Shown here: piece after piece, positions 1 through 6,858 of the stretch | Layout of the letters: every line of letters starts with the position of its first letter | How positions within the stretch are numbered: position 1 is the first letter of the stretch | IMG/VR virus record: IMGVR_UViG_3300036781_000222 | Coordinates: 1-50,489 of that record | Strand: one strand, 5' to 3' | Source: a virus | Length of the DNA: 50,489 nucleotides | The notes under the pieces: model-generated | What the model was told of the DNA's origin: nothing | Seen by the model: the letters and a program-made list of their open reading frames with translations, nothing else | Database searches by the model: none | Translations under genes and position numbers: made by a program

Positions 1-1
1 C

Positions 2-451
2 CTGAGTGACGCGGACCTGAGTGACGCGGACCTGAGAAGCGCGGACCTGAGTGACGCGGACCTGAGTGGCGCGGTCCTGAGAAGCGCGGTCCTGAGCGGC
101 GCGGACCTGAGCGGCGCGGACCTGCCAGTCTTTACGATCTGTCCTGAGGTCGGATCATTTACTGCCTTCAAGAAGCTCCGCAACGGACTCATCGGAACCA
201 TCGAAATTCCAGCGGAAGCGCAGCGCGTTTCTCAGCCAAGAAGCCGCAAATGCCGCGCCGAGTTCGTCAAGGTACTCGCCATTCATGACGACGAAGATGA
301 GGTTAACGAGGGTGTCTCGAAACACGACAACACGACGGTCTATCGCGTCGGTGAGATTGTGAAGCCGGATTCCTACAACGACGACATCCGCGAGGAATGC
401 ACCAATGGCATTCACTTCTTCATCACCAAGCGGGAAGCGGAGGATTATTGA
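2..451 (+). CDS. Pentapeptide-repeat protein with C-terminal DUF5758-like domain (3' part; gene starts at 50227)
   Basis: The reading frame is open from the first base and ends at TGA 449-451. It begins with tandem A(D/V)LxS/xG pentapeptides encoded by 15-base units rich in gcggacctgag, up to about base 123. A C-terminal domain of about 100 residues follows, with the motifs KCRAEFVKVLAI and GIHFFITKREAEDY typical of phage DUF5758. The matching N-terminus lies at 50227-50489. Joining the two across the 126-base overlap gives one in-frame protein of about 187 residues. Pentapeptide repeats fold as a right-handed quadrilateral beta-helix, and some members mimic DNA; what this one does is unknown. 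It is the first gene of the early operon. An open - strand frame at 155-415 is only its shadow. Confidence 0.85.
   Translation: MSDADLSDADLRSADLSDADLSGAVLRSAVLSGADLSGADLPVFTICPEVGSFTAFKKLRNGLIGTIEIPAEAQRVSQPRSRKCRAEFVKVLAIHDDEDEVNEGVSKHDNTTVYRVGEIVKPDSYNDDIREECTNGIHFFITKREAEDY
25..150. repeat. Terminal direct repeat, identical to 50364-50489
   Basis: Bases 25-150 match the last 126 bases of the window exactly. One further copy-unit upstream differs by a single base (position 24), and then the two copies diverge because the left end carries at least one more pentapeptide unit. The repeat lies wholly inside a coding region and keeps the frame, so it looks like the join of a circular assembly broken at a variable-length array, rather than a genuine terminal redundancy. 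Confidence 0.85.
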
Positions 452-452
452 G

Positions 453-725
453 ATGCTTCAGCCCTGCGAAGAAACCACCCTCGCCGACATTCAGAACTGC
501 AAGGCGCTGATCGCCGATCTTGAGGCATTCAGCATCAAGGCTGAGCAGATCGCGCTCCGGTGCGGCGCTCGGTTGAATGGTGACGCAGACCTCGCCGACT
601 GCAAAGCGCGTGAAATCCTGAACGACCTCCGCGACACGCTGAACGAGTTGGAGCGCGAGGACACCCCGTCTGAGGACCGCCGCGCTGCTGTCGAGCTTCG
701 TCACATTGAAGCGCGGGTGGCGTGA
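453..725 (+). CDS. Small early protein, helical, unknown function
   Basis: Predicted 90 residues, starting MLQPCEETTLADIQ. The frame is open from 405, but the ATG at 453 is chosen because it follows the upstream TGA by one base and has a GGAGG ribosome site about 9 bases before it. The protein is charged and mostly helical, with a probable coiled coil in the second half (LNDLRDTLNELERE). The next gene starts on its stop codon. No family recognised. Confidence 0.7.
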   Translation: MLQPCEETTLADIQNCKALIADLEAFSIKAEQIALRCGARLNGDADLADCKAREILNDLRDTLNELEREDTPSEDRRAAVELRHIEARVA

Positions 726-886
726 TGGCGAAGTTTGCCGGCTTTTTCGTTCTGTACGTGTCGATTGTCTCGACGTTCGCCTACTTCGACCCCGCAATTA
801 ATGACGGCCACGCTAACCCATGGATGGCTTGCTTGATTGCTGCCGCATTCGTTGTGAGCGCAATGCTGATCGAATGGGGCAAGTAA
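725..886 (+). CDS. Small two-segment membrane protein
   Basis: Predicted 53 residues starting MAKFAGFFVLYVS. There are two hydrophobic stretches, roughly residues 3-20 and 33-50, separated by a polar loop (DPAINDGHANP), so it is probably a two-pass inner-membrane protein. Start and stop are both translationally coupled: its ATG overlaps the previous TGA and its TAA overlaps the next ATG. Both overlaps support reality despite the small size. Function unknown. Confidence 0.65.
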   Translation: MAKFAGFFVLYVSIVSTFAYFDPAINDGHANPWMACLIAAAFVVSAMLIEWGK

Positions 887-1344
887 TGGACAAGCAGCGG
901 CTGGAGGAGATTAGGGATCATGAGGCGGTCTTATCACTCATCCATGATGAGGGTCTGAAGGCTGAAACCATTGAGGCATTCGGCGACCTCCTCGCCGCCT
1001 ACGACGCGCAGGCGAAGGAGATTGAGCGGCTGACGGTCCAGCAGACTGAAACTTTATCCGATGATGCTGTCGTGGCCATCCGCGAACTGCTGGCGGCGCA
1101 CGATGTTCCGCTGGCGGCATTCATTGATGACCATGTCGGCAATGCTATCGTCCAGCGCAATGAAGCGCGGCAAGAACGTGATGCTCTCACCTCGCAAGTC
1201 CGCGTGCTGCGGGAGGCTGCTAAGGCGCTCTACGATGCATGTGAGTTGCGAGCTAATCAGGAAGGCGGAGACTTCGGTCCCGATATTGGCCTAGCTGCCG
1301 AACAAGTATCCGCCGCCCTCGCAGCGACGGAGCCGACGTCATGA
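886..1344 (+). CDS. Early protein with coiled coil, unknown function
   Basis: Predicted 152 residues from the ATG at 886 (TAATG overlap with the membrane protein before it). The protein is almost entirely helical and rich in Ala, Glu and Arg. Heptad-like leucines occur around AKEIERLTVQQTETL and the segment ERDALTSQVRVLREAAKALY; the latter kind of segment is common at the C-terminus of small phage proteins. No enzymatic motif is visible. It overlaps the next gene by ATGA. Confidence 0.7.
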   Translation: MDKQRLEEIRDHEAVLSLIHDEGLKAETIEAFGDLLAAYDAQAKEIERLTVQQTETLSDDAVVAIRELLAAHDVPLAAFIDDHVGNAIVQRNEARQERDALTSQVRVLREAAKALYDACELRANQEGGDFGPDIGLAAEQVSAALAATEPTS

Positions 1345-1592
1345 GCGCCCCCGACGACATGACCGGTCGCGATGATATCTCGCCGTACGTCAAGCAGGCG
1401 GTGCGCTTCTGCCGGCTGCCGGTCACGGTCGAATATAGCCGGCCGAGCAGTCAGTTCATCAGGCCTTTTGATCGGTGGCGTGTTGCGTTCAATAAATCAT
1501 TCCATTCCCACTCGCACCCGGATCATGCAGCGCACGCCTACAACGTGGAAATCGCCAATGCGCGCCGTCGTCTGCTCAATGAGGTGAAGTGA
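1341..1592 (+). CDS. Early hypothetical protein
   Basis: Predicted 83 residues (MSAPDDMTGRDDISPYVK). Its ATG overlaps the TGA of the preceding gene, a coupling used throughout this operon. There is a histidine-rich patch in the middle (HSHSHPDHAAHAY) which could bind metal, but no known metal site is complete. Not recognised. Confidence 0.65.
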   Translation: MSAPDDMTGRDDISPYVKQAVRFCRLPVTVEYSRPSSQFIRPFDRWRVAFNKSFHSHSHPDHAAHAYNVEIANARRRLLNEVK

Positions 1593-1846
1593 TGCCGCGT
1601 GATCTCTACCACCCCGATGAGCCGATGAAGCGCGTGTTAACACCGCTGCAACAAGAGCTTCTTCTTAAGATCGTCAGGACCAATGGAGGTGGCATCAGTC
1701 GCGACAATTCCGGCTATCCAGATAGCTGCATCATTGGCCTGGTCAAACGCCATTTGATCCAGGGTAAGGCCGCGCATTCATGGATGATGGTTCACACACG
1801 CGAAGGGCTGGAAGAGGCTCGGCGGATTGCTGCAGAGGTGAAGTGA
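1592..1846 (+). CDS. Early hypothetical protein, winged-helix-like composition
   Basis: Predicted 84 residues from ATG 1592, which overlaps the upstream TGA (TGATG); an in-frame GTG three bases earlier is less likely. The sequence reads as helix, Gly-rich turn, helix (LTPLQQELLLKIVRTNGGGISRD) then LVKRHLIQ and a C-terminal helix. This pattern resembles small winged-helix proteins of phages, but the match is by eye only. Upstream ribosome site GAGGTGA is present. Confidence 0.6.
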   Translation: MPRDLYHPDEPMKRVLTPLQQELLLKIVRTNGGGISRDNSGYPDSCIIGLVKRHLIQGKAAHSWMMVHTREGLEEARRIAAEVK

Positions 1847-2091
1847 TGATGGCCGCTGATCTCGAACACTACACCCGAGACTATTGGCTGCTCTCGCTGC
1901 AGCAGAGGAAGCGGTTGCCGGTGGATAAGCTGAGCCATGAGGATATGAGAGCAATGGCCCTCAACCATAGAACGGCCCAAGACCTATTCGACCATATCGC
2001 TTTCATGCCGGCTCGTCTTGCCAATCGCTGCATGGAAGAAATGAATCACTGGCAAGTCATGGTTTATGTGAAACAGGAGGACGGCAGATGA
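1846..2091 (+). CDS. Early hypothetical protein
   Basis: Predicted 81 residues beginning MMAADLEHYTRDYW. The start at 1846 overlaps the preceding TGA; a second ATG follows at once. It is helical and aromatic-rich with no recognised domain. The ATG of the next small membrane gene lies inside its last codons. Confidence 0.6.
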   Translation: MMAADLEHYTRDYWLLSLQQRKRLPVDKLSHEDMRAMALNHRTAQDLFDHIAFMPARLANRCMEEMNHWQVMVYVKQEDGR

Positions 2092-2201
2092 GCCGCCAAA
2101 CGATCCAATCTCGCGCCGCTATTCTCGCCTGGTCTGGCGTCGGCGTCTTGATCTGGGCAACGTTGCCCGTGATCCTGGTTATCTGCTGGGGAGGTAGGTG
2201 A
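2088..2201 (+). CDS. Single-pass small membrane protein
   Basis: Predicted 37 residues (MSRQTIQSRAAILAWSG then a hydrophobic helix ending WGGR). It has a positively charged N-terminus followed by one transmembrane segment of about 20 residues. It is coupled on both sides (ATGA with the upstream gene, TGATG with the downstream one) and has the ribosome site AGGAGG in the upstream gene. Function unknown. Confidence 0.55.
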   Translation: MSRQTIQSRAAILAWSGVGVLIWATLPVILVICWGGR

Positions 2202-2386
2202 TGGACATCAACCCCATGGATTGGCTAGAATCACAGCCGGGCTTCTGGCGCGGTCGCGCCTCGGTTCGGCGGCCGGATGCGAGCATTGATATATGGTCTG
2301 CTGAGGCGTTGCGCGATCACCAGATGGCTGGGCAGTTCGAGTTGAACGCCGAGCAATGTGAGACGGCAACCATCGGTAAGCGGTGA
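2201..2386 (+). CDS. Early hypothetical protein
   Basis: Predicted 61 residues (MDINPMDWLESQPGFWRGR). ATG 2201 overlaps the TGA of the membrane protein, and the ribosome site GGGGAGG stands just before it. Tryptophan-rich N-terminal half. No family recognised. Confidence 0.55.
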   Translation: MDINPMDWLESQPGFWRGRASVRRPDASIDIWSAEALRDHQMAGQFELNAEQCETATIGKR

Positions 2387-2393
2387 GGATGAG

Positions 2394-2621
2394 ATGACGA
2401 AGAAGCGAGAGATCAACAAGGAACTGGTGGACCAGGCATACAAGGTTGGATTTGACCACGCGAGAGAGCGGTTTTTCGAGGAGTTTTCCTTCTGGGCTGA
2501 CAAGATAGCCGATGGTCAGTTGGAAGCCTCTGGCGCTGTCTCGGCAGCATTTCAGCTGGTCGCCAATGTGATCCTCAGAGAGCCGACTCCATCGGCACCC
2601 GACCTCGAGGACTACGCATGA
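2394..2621 (+). CDS. Early hypothetical helical protein
   Basis: Predicted 75 residues from ATG 2394 (MTKKREINKELVDQAYK). The open frame reaches back to 2358, but that would overlap the previous gene by 29 bases. The 2394 start has GAGGATGAG directly upstream and follows the previous stop by 7 bases. Charged and helical throughout; function unknown. Confidence 0.65.
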   Translation: MTKKREINKELVDQAYKVGFDHARERFFEEFSFWADKIADGQLEASGAVSAAFQLVANVILREPTPSAPDLEDYA

Positions 2622-2995
2622 CCTGCCCCACCTGCAGCAAACCCGACGGTACCGGCTGCACCGTCCAGGGCTGCAGCTACCGCTTCATGCATGCCGATCC
2701 GAGTGGGGAACGACGTGTAATGAACGATCCAGACTGCGATTGCTGTCATGGCGCGGGCGAATTCTTCGCGCACGCTGACGATTGTTACAACGACAATTGC
2801 GGATTGGCAGGAGGATTCGACGACTGTCAGGGGCAAGTTATTCAGTGCGATTGCCGGCAAGCGCCTGACACCCAAGCCCGCACCCTAATAGCCTTCACAC
2901 TCCAGGCCATCGGCTACGACGGCAAGACCGCACCATTCACGGATAGAGCGGATCAGGTCGAGGTGATTTTGAAGAGTTGGAAGGAGAAGGAGTGA
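2618..2995 (+). CDS. Cysteine-rich zinc-binding early protein
   Basis: Predicted 125 residues. The N-terminus has CPTCSKPDGTGCTVQGC, and residues about 38-80 hold CDCCHGAGEF, later cysteines and CDC. The CxxCxGxG-like piece resembles the zinc-ribbon repeat of DnaJ, so one or two zinc sites are likely. The C-terminal 45 residues (ARTLIAFTLQAIGYDG) look like a small helical domain. An internal ATG at 2723 could give a shorter product lacking the first Cys cluster. It overlaps its neighbours by ATGA and TGATG. Confidence 0.65.
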   Translation: MTCPTCSKPDGTGCTVQGCSYRFMHADPSGERRVMNDPDCDCCHGAGEFFAHADDCYNDNCGLAGGFDDCQGQVIQCDCRQAPDTQARTLIAFTLQAIGYDGKTAPFTDRADQVEVILKSWKEKE

Positions 2996-3228
2996 TGAAA
3001 ATACGATTCCCGAGAACGCTAAAGGGATGGCGCACTCTGTTTTGGCTGACGCTCGGCCGATGCCCGATAGATCACAGCAGGCTAATCATTGACGGTAGTT
3101 GGCACGATATTGGCGGCCCAGGATACTGCTTTAAATGTGACGGCATAGCCATATGGCCGCGTTCTGGGATTGATGCTCTTTACCAAAATTACATGGCTGA
3201 GAAAAAGAAACTGGAGACCCGATCATGA
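2995..3228 (+). CDS. Early hypothetical protein with Cys pair
   Basis: Predicted 77 residues from ATG 2995 (MKIRFPRTLKGWRTLFW), which overlaps the preceding TGA and is served by AAGGAGAAGGAG just upstream. It has a basic N-terminus and a hydrophobic WRTLFWLTLG stretch. A lone CFKC pair plus RCPIDHSR could form a zinc ribbon. No family recognised. Confidence 0.6.
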   Translation: MKIRFPRTLKGWRTLFWLTLGRCPIDHSRLIIDGSWHDIGGPGYCFKCDGIAIWPRSGIDALYQNYMAEKKKLETRS

Positions 3229-3482
3229 CCCTCCACGCCCCGACCGTCTCCGATCTTCGCCGCGAGATCGCAGCGCTGCCGGAACTCGCCACGCGCGACG
3301 ACATCCTAACCCTCATCGACACGCTGGAGCTGGCGGAGAAGGTGAGTGAAGTGAAGCGATGCGGGCGCCTGACATGCGGTCTGAGAGAAATGCAGACAAT
3401 TCCTCCGATGAATCCGCCGTTGATGGTCTGCGATCAATACGATTGCGACAGATCCCCTAAGGCGCAGGATGATGATTCATGA
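3225..3482 (+). CDS. Early hypothetical protein
   Basis: Predicted 85 residues (MTLHAPTVSDLRREIAAL). The first half is helical and charged. The second half carries several Cys (KRCGRLTCG and CDQYDCD), a possible metal site. ATGA overlap with the gene before it. Function unknown. Confidence 0.6.
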   Translation: MTLHAPTVSDLRREIAALPELATRDDILTLIDTLELAEKVSEVKRCGRLTCGLREMQTIPPMNPPLMVCDQYDCDRSPKAQDDDS

Positions 3483-3532
3483 CCACCCTCCTCTGCGCCA
3501 TCGACATTCGAGAGGCGTGCGTGTCGAAATGA
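3479..3532 (+). CDS. Seventeen-codon mini-ORF, possible translational coupler
   Basis: ATG 3479 overlaps the TGA of the upstream gene, and the TGA of this frame overlaps the ATG of the next gene at 3529. The product would be MTTLLCAIDIREACVSK. It may be a real mini-gene, or serve only to carry ribosomes across the gap between two coupled genes. Evidence is positional only. Confidence 0.3.
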   Translation: MTTLLCAIDIREACVSK

Positions 3533-3657
3533 GCGAAACGGCGTGGATAATTCTGCTGAGCATGATCCTGTTGAGCATTGCAATCGGCGTGCTGTCGATT
3601 CCCAGAAAACCTGCGCCACTCGATGAAGACAGCGACAACGATGGAGATTGTTCATGA
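3529..3657 (+). CDS. Small single-pass membrane protein with acidic tail
   Basis: Predicted 42 residues, MSETAWIILLSMILLSIAIG followed by a short basic stretch and a very acidic C-terminus (DEDSDNDGD). One transmembrane helix fills nearly the whole N-terminal half. The ATG is coupled to the stop of the 17-codon frame, and its own stop overlaps the next ATG. Function unknown; small phage membrane proteins of this kind often act on the host envelope. Confidence 0.5.
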   Translation: MSETAWIILLSMILLSIAIGVLSIPRKPAPLDEDSDNDGDCS

Positions 3658-4142
3658 CCGACCAGCCGATGAGCGAGCGCGACAAAGCTTGGAAGCTATT
3701 TTTAGAGACACCCAAGGGCGGAACATTGTTCGATCTGTATTTCGCCGGTTGGCAAGCCGCCATGCAGCAAGAGCGTGCAACGGCTATCCGGGTCAGTCGC
3801 CCGGAAGGCAATACGTTTGATGAATGGCGAGAGAACGTCCGCAAGACTGCGCTTTACCAGAAGGGCGACACCATCCTGCTTTGGATCAACGAAGGAGACT
3901 ACTGGGCGGGACTTATGGATGGTCGTCTTTCCAACCAAGAGGCGCTGACGCCGGCAGTGGCCCTCTGTGCCACGCCAGCACAGCAGTCGGATAGTGATGA
4001 TGAGACGCTGATTGACTGGGAGCAGGTTGCCAGAGCGCAAAGTGCAAAACTTAGCGTCCTCCTAAATGAACCAGGAGCGCTTGAAAAGCTGAAAACAGCA
4101 TTCGCCACAGTTGGCAAGAAGGCCGAGTCCTATGCAGATTAA
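3654..4142 (+). CDS. Early hypothetical protein, 162 residues
   Basis: Starts at ATG 3654 (MTDQPMSERDKAWKLFLE), which overlaps the previous TGA; an in-frame ATG six bases earlier is less favoured. The protein has an aromatic, helical N-terminal part (FDLYFAGWQAAMQQE) of the type often seen in small phage proteins. A tail of low complexity (AQQSDSDDE) leads to a final helical segment. No catalytic motif. Overlaps the next gene by 11 bases. Confidence 0.65.
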   Translation: MTDQPMSERDKAWKLFLETPKGGTLFDLYFAGWQAAMQQERATAIRVSRPEGNTFDEWRENVRKTALYQKGDTILLWINEGDYWAGLMDGRLSNQEALTPAVALCATPAQQSDSDDETLIDWEQVARAQSAKLSVLLNEPGALEKLKTAFATVGKKAESYAD

Positions 4143-4326
4143 TCAAGCTGTTAACCGCGTACTTGGAGAGCGAGCAGCTACGGCCATTATCAATGATAAT
4201 GGGATGCATTGGGCTGTCGTTGCTGCAATGGCGGCTTGCACCGTTGGCCACGGTCCAGAAGTGAGAAATACCCTAAAGGACTATGTGACTGAAATGAAGA
4301 CCGAGGAGCATAGGAAGAAGTTATGA
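4132..4326 (+). CDS. Early hypothetical protein
   Basis: Predicted 64 residues from ATG 4132 (MQINQAVNRVLGERAATA), inside the last codons of the preceding gene. An earlier in-frame ATG at 4111 would overlap more. Helical, with a weakly hydrophobic centre (HWAVVAAMAACTVG) that is too polar for a sure membrane span. Not recognised. Confidence 0.55.
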   Translation: MQINQAVNRVLGERAATAIINDNGMHWAVVAAMAACTVGHGPEVRNTLKDYVTEMKTEEHRKKL

Positions 4327-4679
4327 GTGATGGATACAAAGAGGATGTGAGTCTAGTTGATATAGAGATGACATGGGAGATCGCGGATGCAATCGCCATA
4401 TCTGAGGGTCAGAACCCGCTCGATTACGCTCCACTCATGGTTATGTGTACGGCGGAAAACAAACCCGTCCCTTGGCGCCAGGTATATTACACACAAGCCG
4501 AGGCTGCATTTAAAGCTATCCGTCTCCGCACCGCGCCCGCTGGCGATGCCGAGTTGCTGGCATTGATTGATTTTGTCAGGCGCGGCAAGGGTGTGATGTC
4601 AACAAGTAGCGGAAAAGCTAGCGAGATTCTCGCCGCCTTCCGCGCCCAACAACGCCAACGCGAGGGCGGGAAGGAGTAA
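4323..4679 (+). CDS. Early hypothetical protein, 118 residues
   Basis: Begins MSDGYKEDVSLVDIEM with ATGA overlap to the gene before. Two helical blocks are separated by a Pro-rich linker (RTAPAGDAEL). The C-terminus (ASEILAAFRAQQRQREGG) is a motif common at the end of small phage proteins. No function can be assigned. Confidence 0.65.
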   Translation: MSDGYKEDVSLVDIEMTWEIADAIAISEGQNPLDYAPLMVMCTAENKPVPWRQVYYTQAEAAFKAIRLRTAPAGDAELLALIDFVRRGKGVMSTSSGKASEILAAFRAQQRQREGGKE

Positions 4680-4680
4680 G

Positions 4681-4794
4681 ATGGAAAAGCTTCTGACTGC
4701 TATCTGGGCAGTGATCGGGATTTACGCATGCGCCATCGTCGGCTTTCTGTGGCTGCTCGTCTATTTGTGTCGTCATCTTCAATGGGTGAACTGA
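4681..4794 (+). CDS. Small single-pass membrane protein
   Basis: Predicted 37 residues, beginning MEKLLTAIWAVIGIY and ending LCRHLQWVN. Nearly the whole length is one long hydrophobic helix. It starts one base after the previous stop, with GAAGGAG as ribosome site, and ends 2 bases before the next start. Function unknown. Confidence 0.55.
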   Translation: MEKLLTAIWAVIGIYACAIVGFLWLLVYLCRHLQWVN

Positions 4795-4796
4795 CC

Positions 4797-4985
4797 ATGA
4801 CCAAGGCTGAGGCGAAGATGTGGGCGGTGGTCAATCGCGACAATGTTGAACAGAGTGGTACGCGATCATTCTCACTCCATACATCTATCCGTAGATTTCT
4901 CGGTCTTACTTATGCGCCGTCTGACTGGGTAGAGGCTGGGAAAAATGGCTACCGCTGCGTCCGCGTCACTGTAAAAGAGGACTGA
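4797..4985 (+). CDS. Early hypothetical protein
   Basis: Predicted 62 residues from ATG 4797 (MTKAEAKMWAVVNRDNVE). This start clears the upstream membrane gene; the open frame back to 4728 is the shadow of that gene. Mixed alpha/beta composition with RYCVRVTV-like beta strands at the end. Not recognised. Confidence 0.55.
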   Translation: MTKAEAKMWAVVNRDNVEQSGTRSFSLHTSIRRFLGLTYAPSDWVEAGKNGYRCVRVTVKED

Positions 4986-4988
4986 ACC

Positions 4989-5276
4989 ATGACCACCCAA
5001 GACACCCAAGCCGCAATTGCTGAGATACGGGAGCGCAGTGAATCTGCGAAGGGAATGTACCGCTGCCAGGCAGAGGCAGACATCCCGTTCCTCCTGGCCG
5101 CACTCGAGGCGGCGCAGGCGGAGAATGAGAGTCTGAAGCGGGATCTGACTTACGTTCAGGAAATAGCTTTCAACCGCGCCGAAAGCATCAAGCGGCTCCT
5201 GCACTATCGCGATCAGATCGTGAAGGTCGGCGCTTTGATGTTGACGGAAGACGTACAGAAGGACCCCCAATCATGA
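4989..5276 (+). CDS. Early coiled-coil protein
   Basis: Predicted 95 residues. The segment IPFLLAALEAAQAENESLKR is characteristic of the C-terminal coiled coil found in many small phage proteins of this sort; the rest is helical. It starts 3 bases after the previous stop and overlaps the next gene by ATGA. Its role is unknown. Confidence 0.6.
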   Translation: MTTQDTQAAIAEIRERSESAKGMYRCQAEADIPFLLAALEAAQAENESLKRDLTYVQEIAFNRAESIKRLLHYRDQIVKVGALMLTEDVQKDPQS

Positions 5277-5566
5277 CGACCGATCAGACTGAAGCGCGGC
5301 GGGATGTATTTAAGAGATGCATGGCGGCTGTAGGTCTGCTGGCGCTCGTTTCTAAGCGCATCGATGAAGGATTCGATATTGACGACATTAAGGACGGAAT
5401 AGACGCGTGGCTTAACGTGTTCGGTAACATGAGCGATCTTCGGACAGCCACAGACCGCGAGAGGATGGTTGCGTTTGCCAAGTGGTGCATGGCTCACGCT
5501 GACTACGCCTCAATCAATTATGACGCTTCGTTAGACGCCTTCCTGGCGCAGGAGAAGAAGCTGTGA
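5273..5566 (+). CDS. Early hypothetical helical protein
   Basis: Predicted 97 residues (MTTDQTEARRDVFKRCMA). Helical, with a central acidic block (RIDEGFDIDDIKDGIDAW) and no catalytic motif. Its stop codon overlaps the unusual GTG start of the next gene. Confidence 0.6.
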   Translation: MTTDQTEARRDVFKRCMAAVGLLALVSKRIDEGFDIDDIKDGIDAWLNVFGNMSDLRTATDRERMVAFAKWCMAHADYASINYDASLDAFLAQEKKL

Positions 5567-5814
5567 GTGATGAAGCAAAATGGCTGATCTGGTCGAATGA
5601 GCATCGTGGCTGGTGGCGTCCGAAAAGCGCTGGGTATACCGGGATTATAAAGGAAGCCGGGCGCTACGTTCATGACGAAGCGTTCAACATATGCATGGAT
5701 GGCGGCACACCACGAGCGTGGAGCACCGGTATCGGGCCATACGAACTGATGGTTCTCGCGCCTGAATTCACTGACGCCGCCGCCATCAAGCAACTCGCGG
5801 AGGGACAGGGATGA
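5563..5814 (+). CDS. Conserved phage protein, WWRP type, GTG start
   Basis: Predicted 83 residues. The start is GTG 5563 (GTGA overlap with the TGA of the gene before), since no ATG fits. The N-terminal motif WLIWSNEHRGWWRPKSAGYT is one I recognise from small conserved proteins of phages of alphaproteobacteria. Its function is not known. The aromatic cluster suggests a compact beta fold. Confidence 0.65.
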   Translation: MSDEAKWLIWSNEHRGWWRPKSAGYTGIIKEAGRYVHDEAFNICMDGGTPRAWSTGIGPYELMVLAPEFTDAAAIKQLAEGQG

Positions 5815-6095
5815 GCCTCCTTGTCAGTGACAGCAACCTTGATCTGACAATATCCAGGGCCATCCGGTCGCTATTCCGTAACCCGCAATATGAATTCATG
5901 GCCGGTGGCCAATTGCGATTGATCAAGGCAGGCATCAAGCCGTCGAAGGCCTGGAATATCATGATTGAGTGCCGCGATGAGTTTCTCAAGGAGGAGGGCG
6001 TAAAGTTCGGCAACGAGAAATATGCCTGGGATGCCGATGCCGGAGCGACTCTTGCTGAAGAATTTTACATCCGTTTTATGGAGTCTAAGCCATGA
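5811..6095 (+). CDS. Early hypothetical protein
   Basis: Predicted 94 residues (MSLLVSDSNLDLTISRAIR). Its ATG overlaps the stop of the WWRP-type protein and has GGAGGGACAGGG upstream. Helical and amphipathic; no recognised domain. Confidence 0.6.
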   Translation: MSLLVSDSNLDLTISRAIRSLFRNPQYEFMAGGQLRLIKAGIKPSKAWNIMIECRDEFLKEEGVKFGNEKYAWDADAGATLAEEFYIRFMESKP

Positions 6096-6406
6096 TCACC
6101 GACAAGGACGGCAAGCGGTGGAAGTTGGTGCCGGATCACATGGACATGACAGACGATCAGGCTGAGGCGGTTGCGCTGGGCATCGGCGTCTGCGGTGGTA
6201 TGGCATATGACTCGTACCGTCTCTCACTCGCCGCCGCTCCAGCCTTCGAGCCGGGCGATGAACTGGTCGAGGAGGTGGCGCGGGCGCTCCATTGGGAAGA
6301 ATGCAGCCCGCTGGGTATTCGGTACGACGAGGAATCTGGCAGCACAAAGCGGTATTGGGAAAAGTCAGCCCGCGCCGCCCTCAGCGTGATCGGGAGGAAG
6401 GGATGA
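6092..6406 (+). CDS. Early hypothetical protein
   Basis: Predicted 104 residues. N-terminal part MITDKDGKRWKLVP, then helices. The C-terminal block DELVEEVARALHWEE followed by RYWEKSARAALSV is a pattern seen in many small proteins of alphaproteobacterial phages. No known activity. Coupled by ATGA on both sides. Confidence 0.6.
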   Translation: MITDKDGKRWKLVPDHMDMTDDQAEAVALGIGVCGGMAYDSYRLSLAAAPAFEPGDELVEEVARALHWEECSPLGIRYDEESGSTKRYWEKSARAALSVIGRKG

Positions 6407-6612
6407 GTCACGACGTCCAATGCCAAGTCTGCGGCCATTTCATGCGGTGTGATCGCGGCGCGTCATGGGCAAATATCTACGAGTTTCCTAATGGCGGCCT
6501 CGATCGAGAGATATTACGTTGCTCGTCATGCACTGAAATCGTGGGTGAGGCGCAATCGAACGCCAGACCACATGACGGCAACATGTCGCCATATCAGGGA
6601 GTGTTCCCATGA
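6403..6612 (+). CDS. Zinc-ribbon early protein
   Basis: Predicted 69 residues from ATG 6403. It contains CQVCGHFMRC near the N-terminus and CSSC about 25 residues later, so a four-Cys zinc ribbon is likely. The open frame back to 6292 belongs to the preceding gene. Function unknown; such ribbons often mediate binding to nucleic acid or a host protein. Confidence 0.6.
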   Translation: MSHDVQCQVCGHFMRCDRGASWANIYEFPNGGLDREILRCSSCTEIVGEAQSNARPHDGNMSPYQGVFP

Positions 6613-6857
6613 CCGCCCGCGACCGCTTCATCGCCTATTGCACGGGGCCTGATTACGCGATGAGACCTGATGATGCCGGCCTCACCTGGGACACCAATCA
6701 ACCACTCGCTGTCATGTGGCGGGCGGCGGAGAAGGCGGGGAGAGAGTGTGCGAGGGAGGCGATCGTTTTCCAATTGCATGTGAATTGTGACGATCATTCG
6801 GCCGGGATAGTTGAGAAGCTAACCGACGACGAGCTGGCGGAGGGCGGGGAAGGATGA
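6609..6857 (+). CDS. Early hypothetical protein
   Basis: Predicted 82 residues (MTARDRFIAYCTGPDYAMR). Helical core with LAVMWRAAEKAGRECARE. Overlaps the zinc-ribbon gene by ATGA. Last clearly supported gene of the early operon. Confidence 0.6.
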   Translation: MTARDRFIAYCTGPDYAMRPDDAGLTWDTNQPLAVMWRAAEKAGRECAREAIVFQLHVNCDDHSAGIVEKLTDDELAEGGEG

Positions 6858-6858
6858 T

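Noticed and set aside
1-123. Tandem 15-base units considered as a CRISPR array
   Set aside because: The units are contiguous without spacers and encode pentapeptides in frame.
155-415. 86-residue - strand frame at the left end
   Set aside because: It lies over the DUF5758-like domain of the pentapeptide gene, which has clear family motifs on the + strand.
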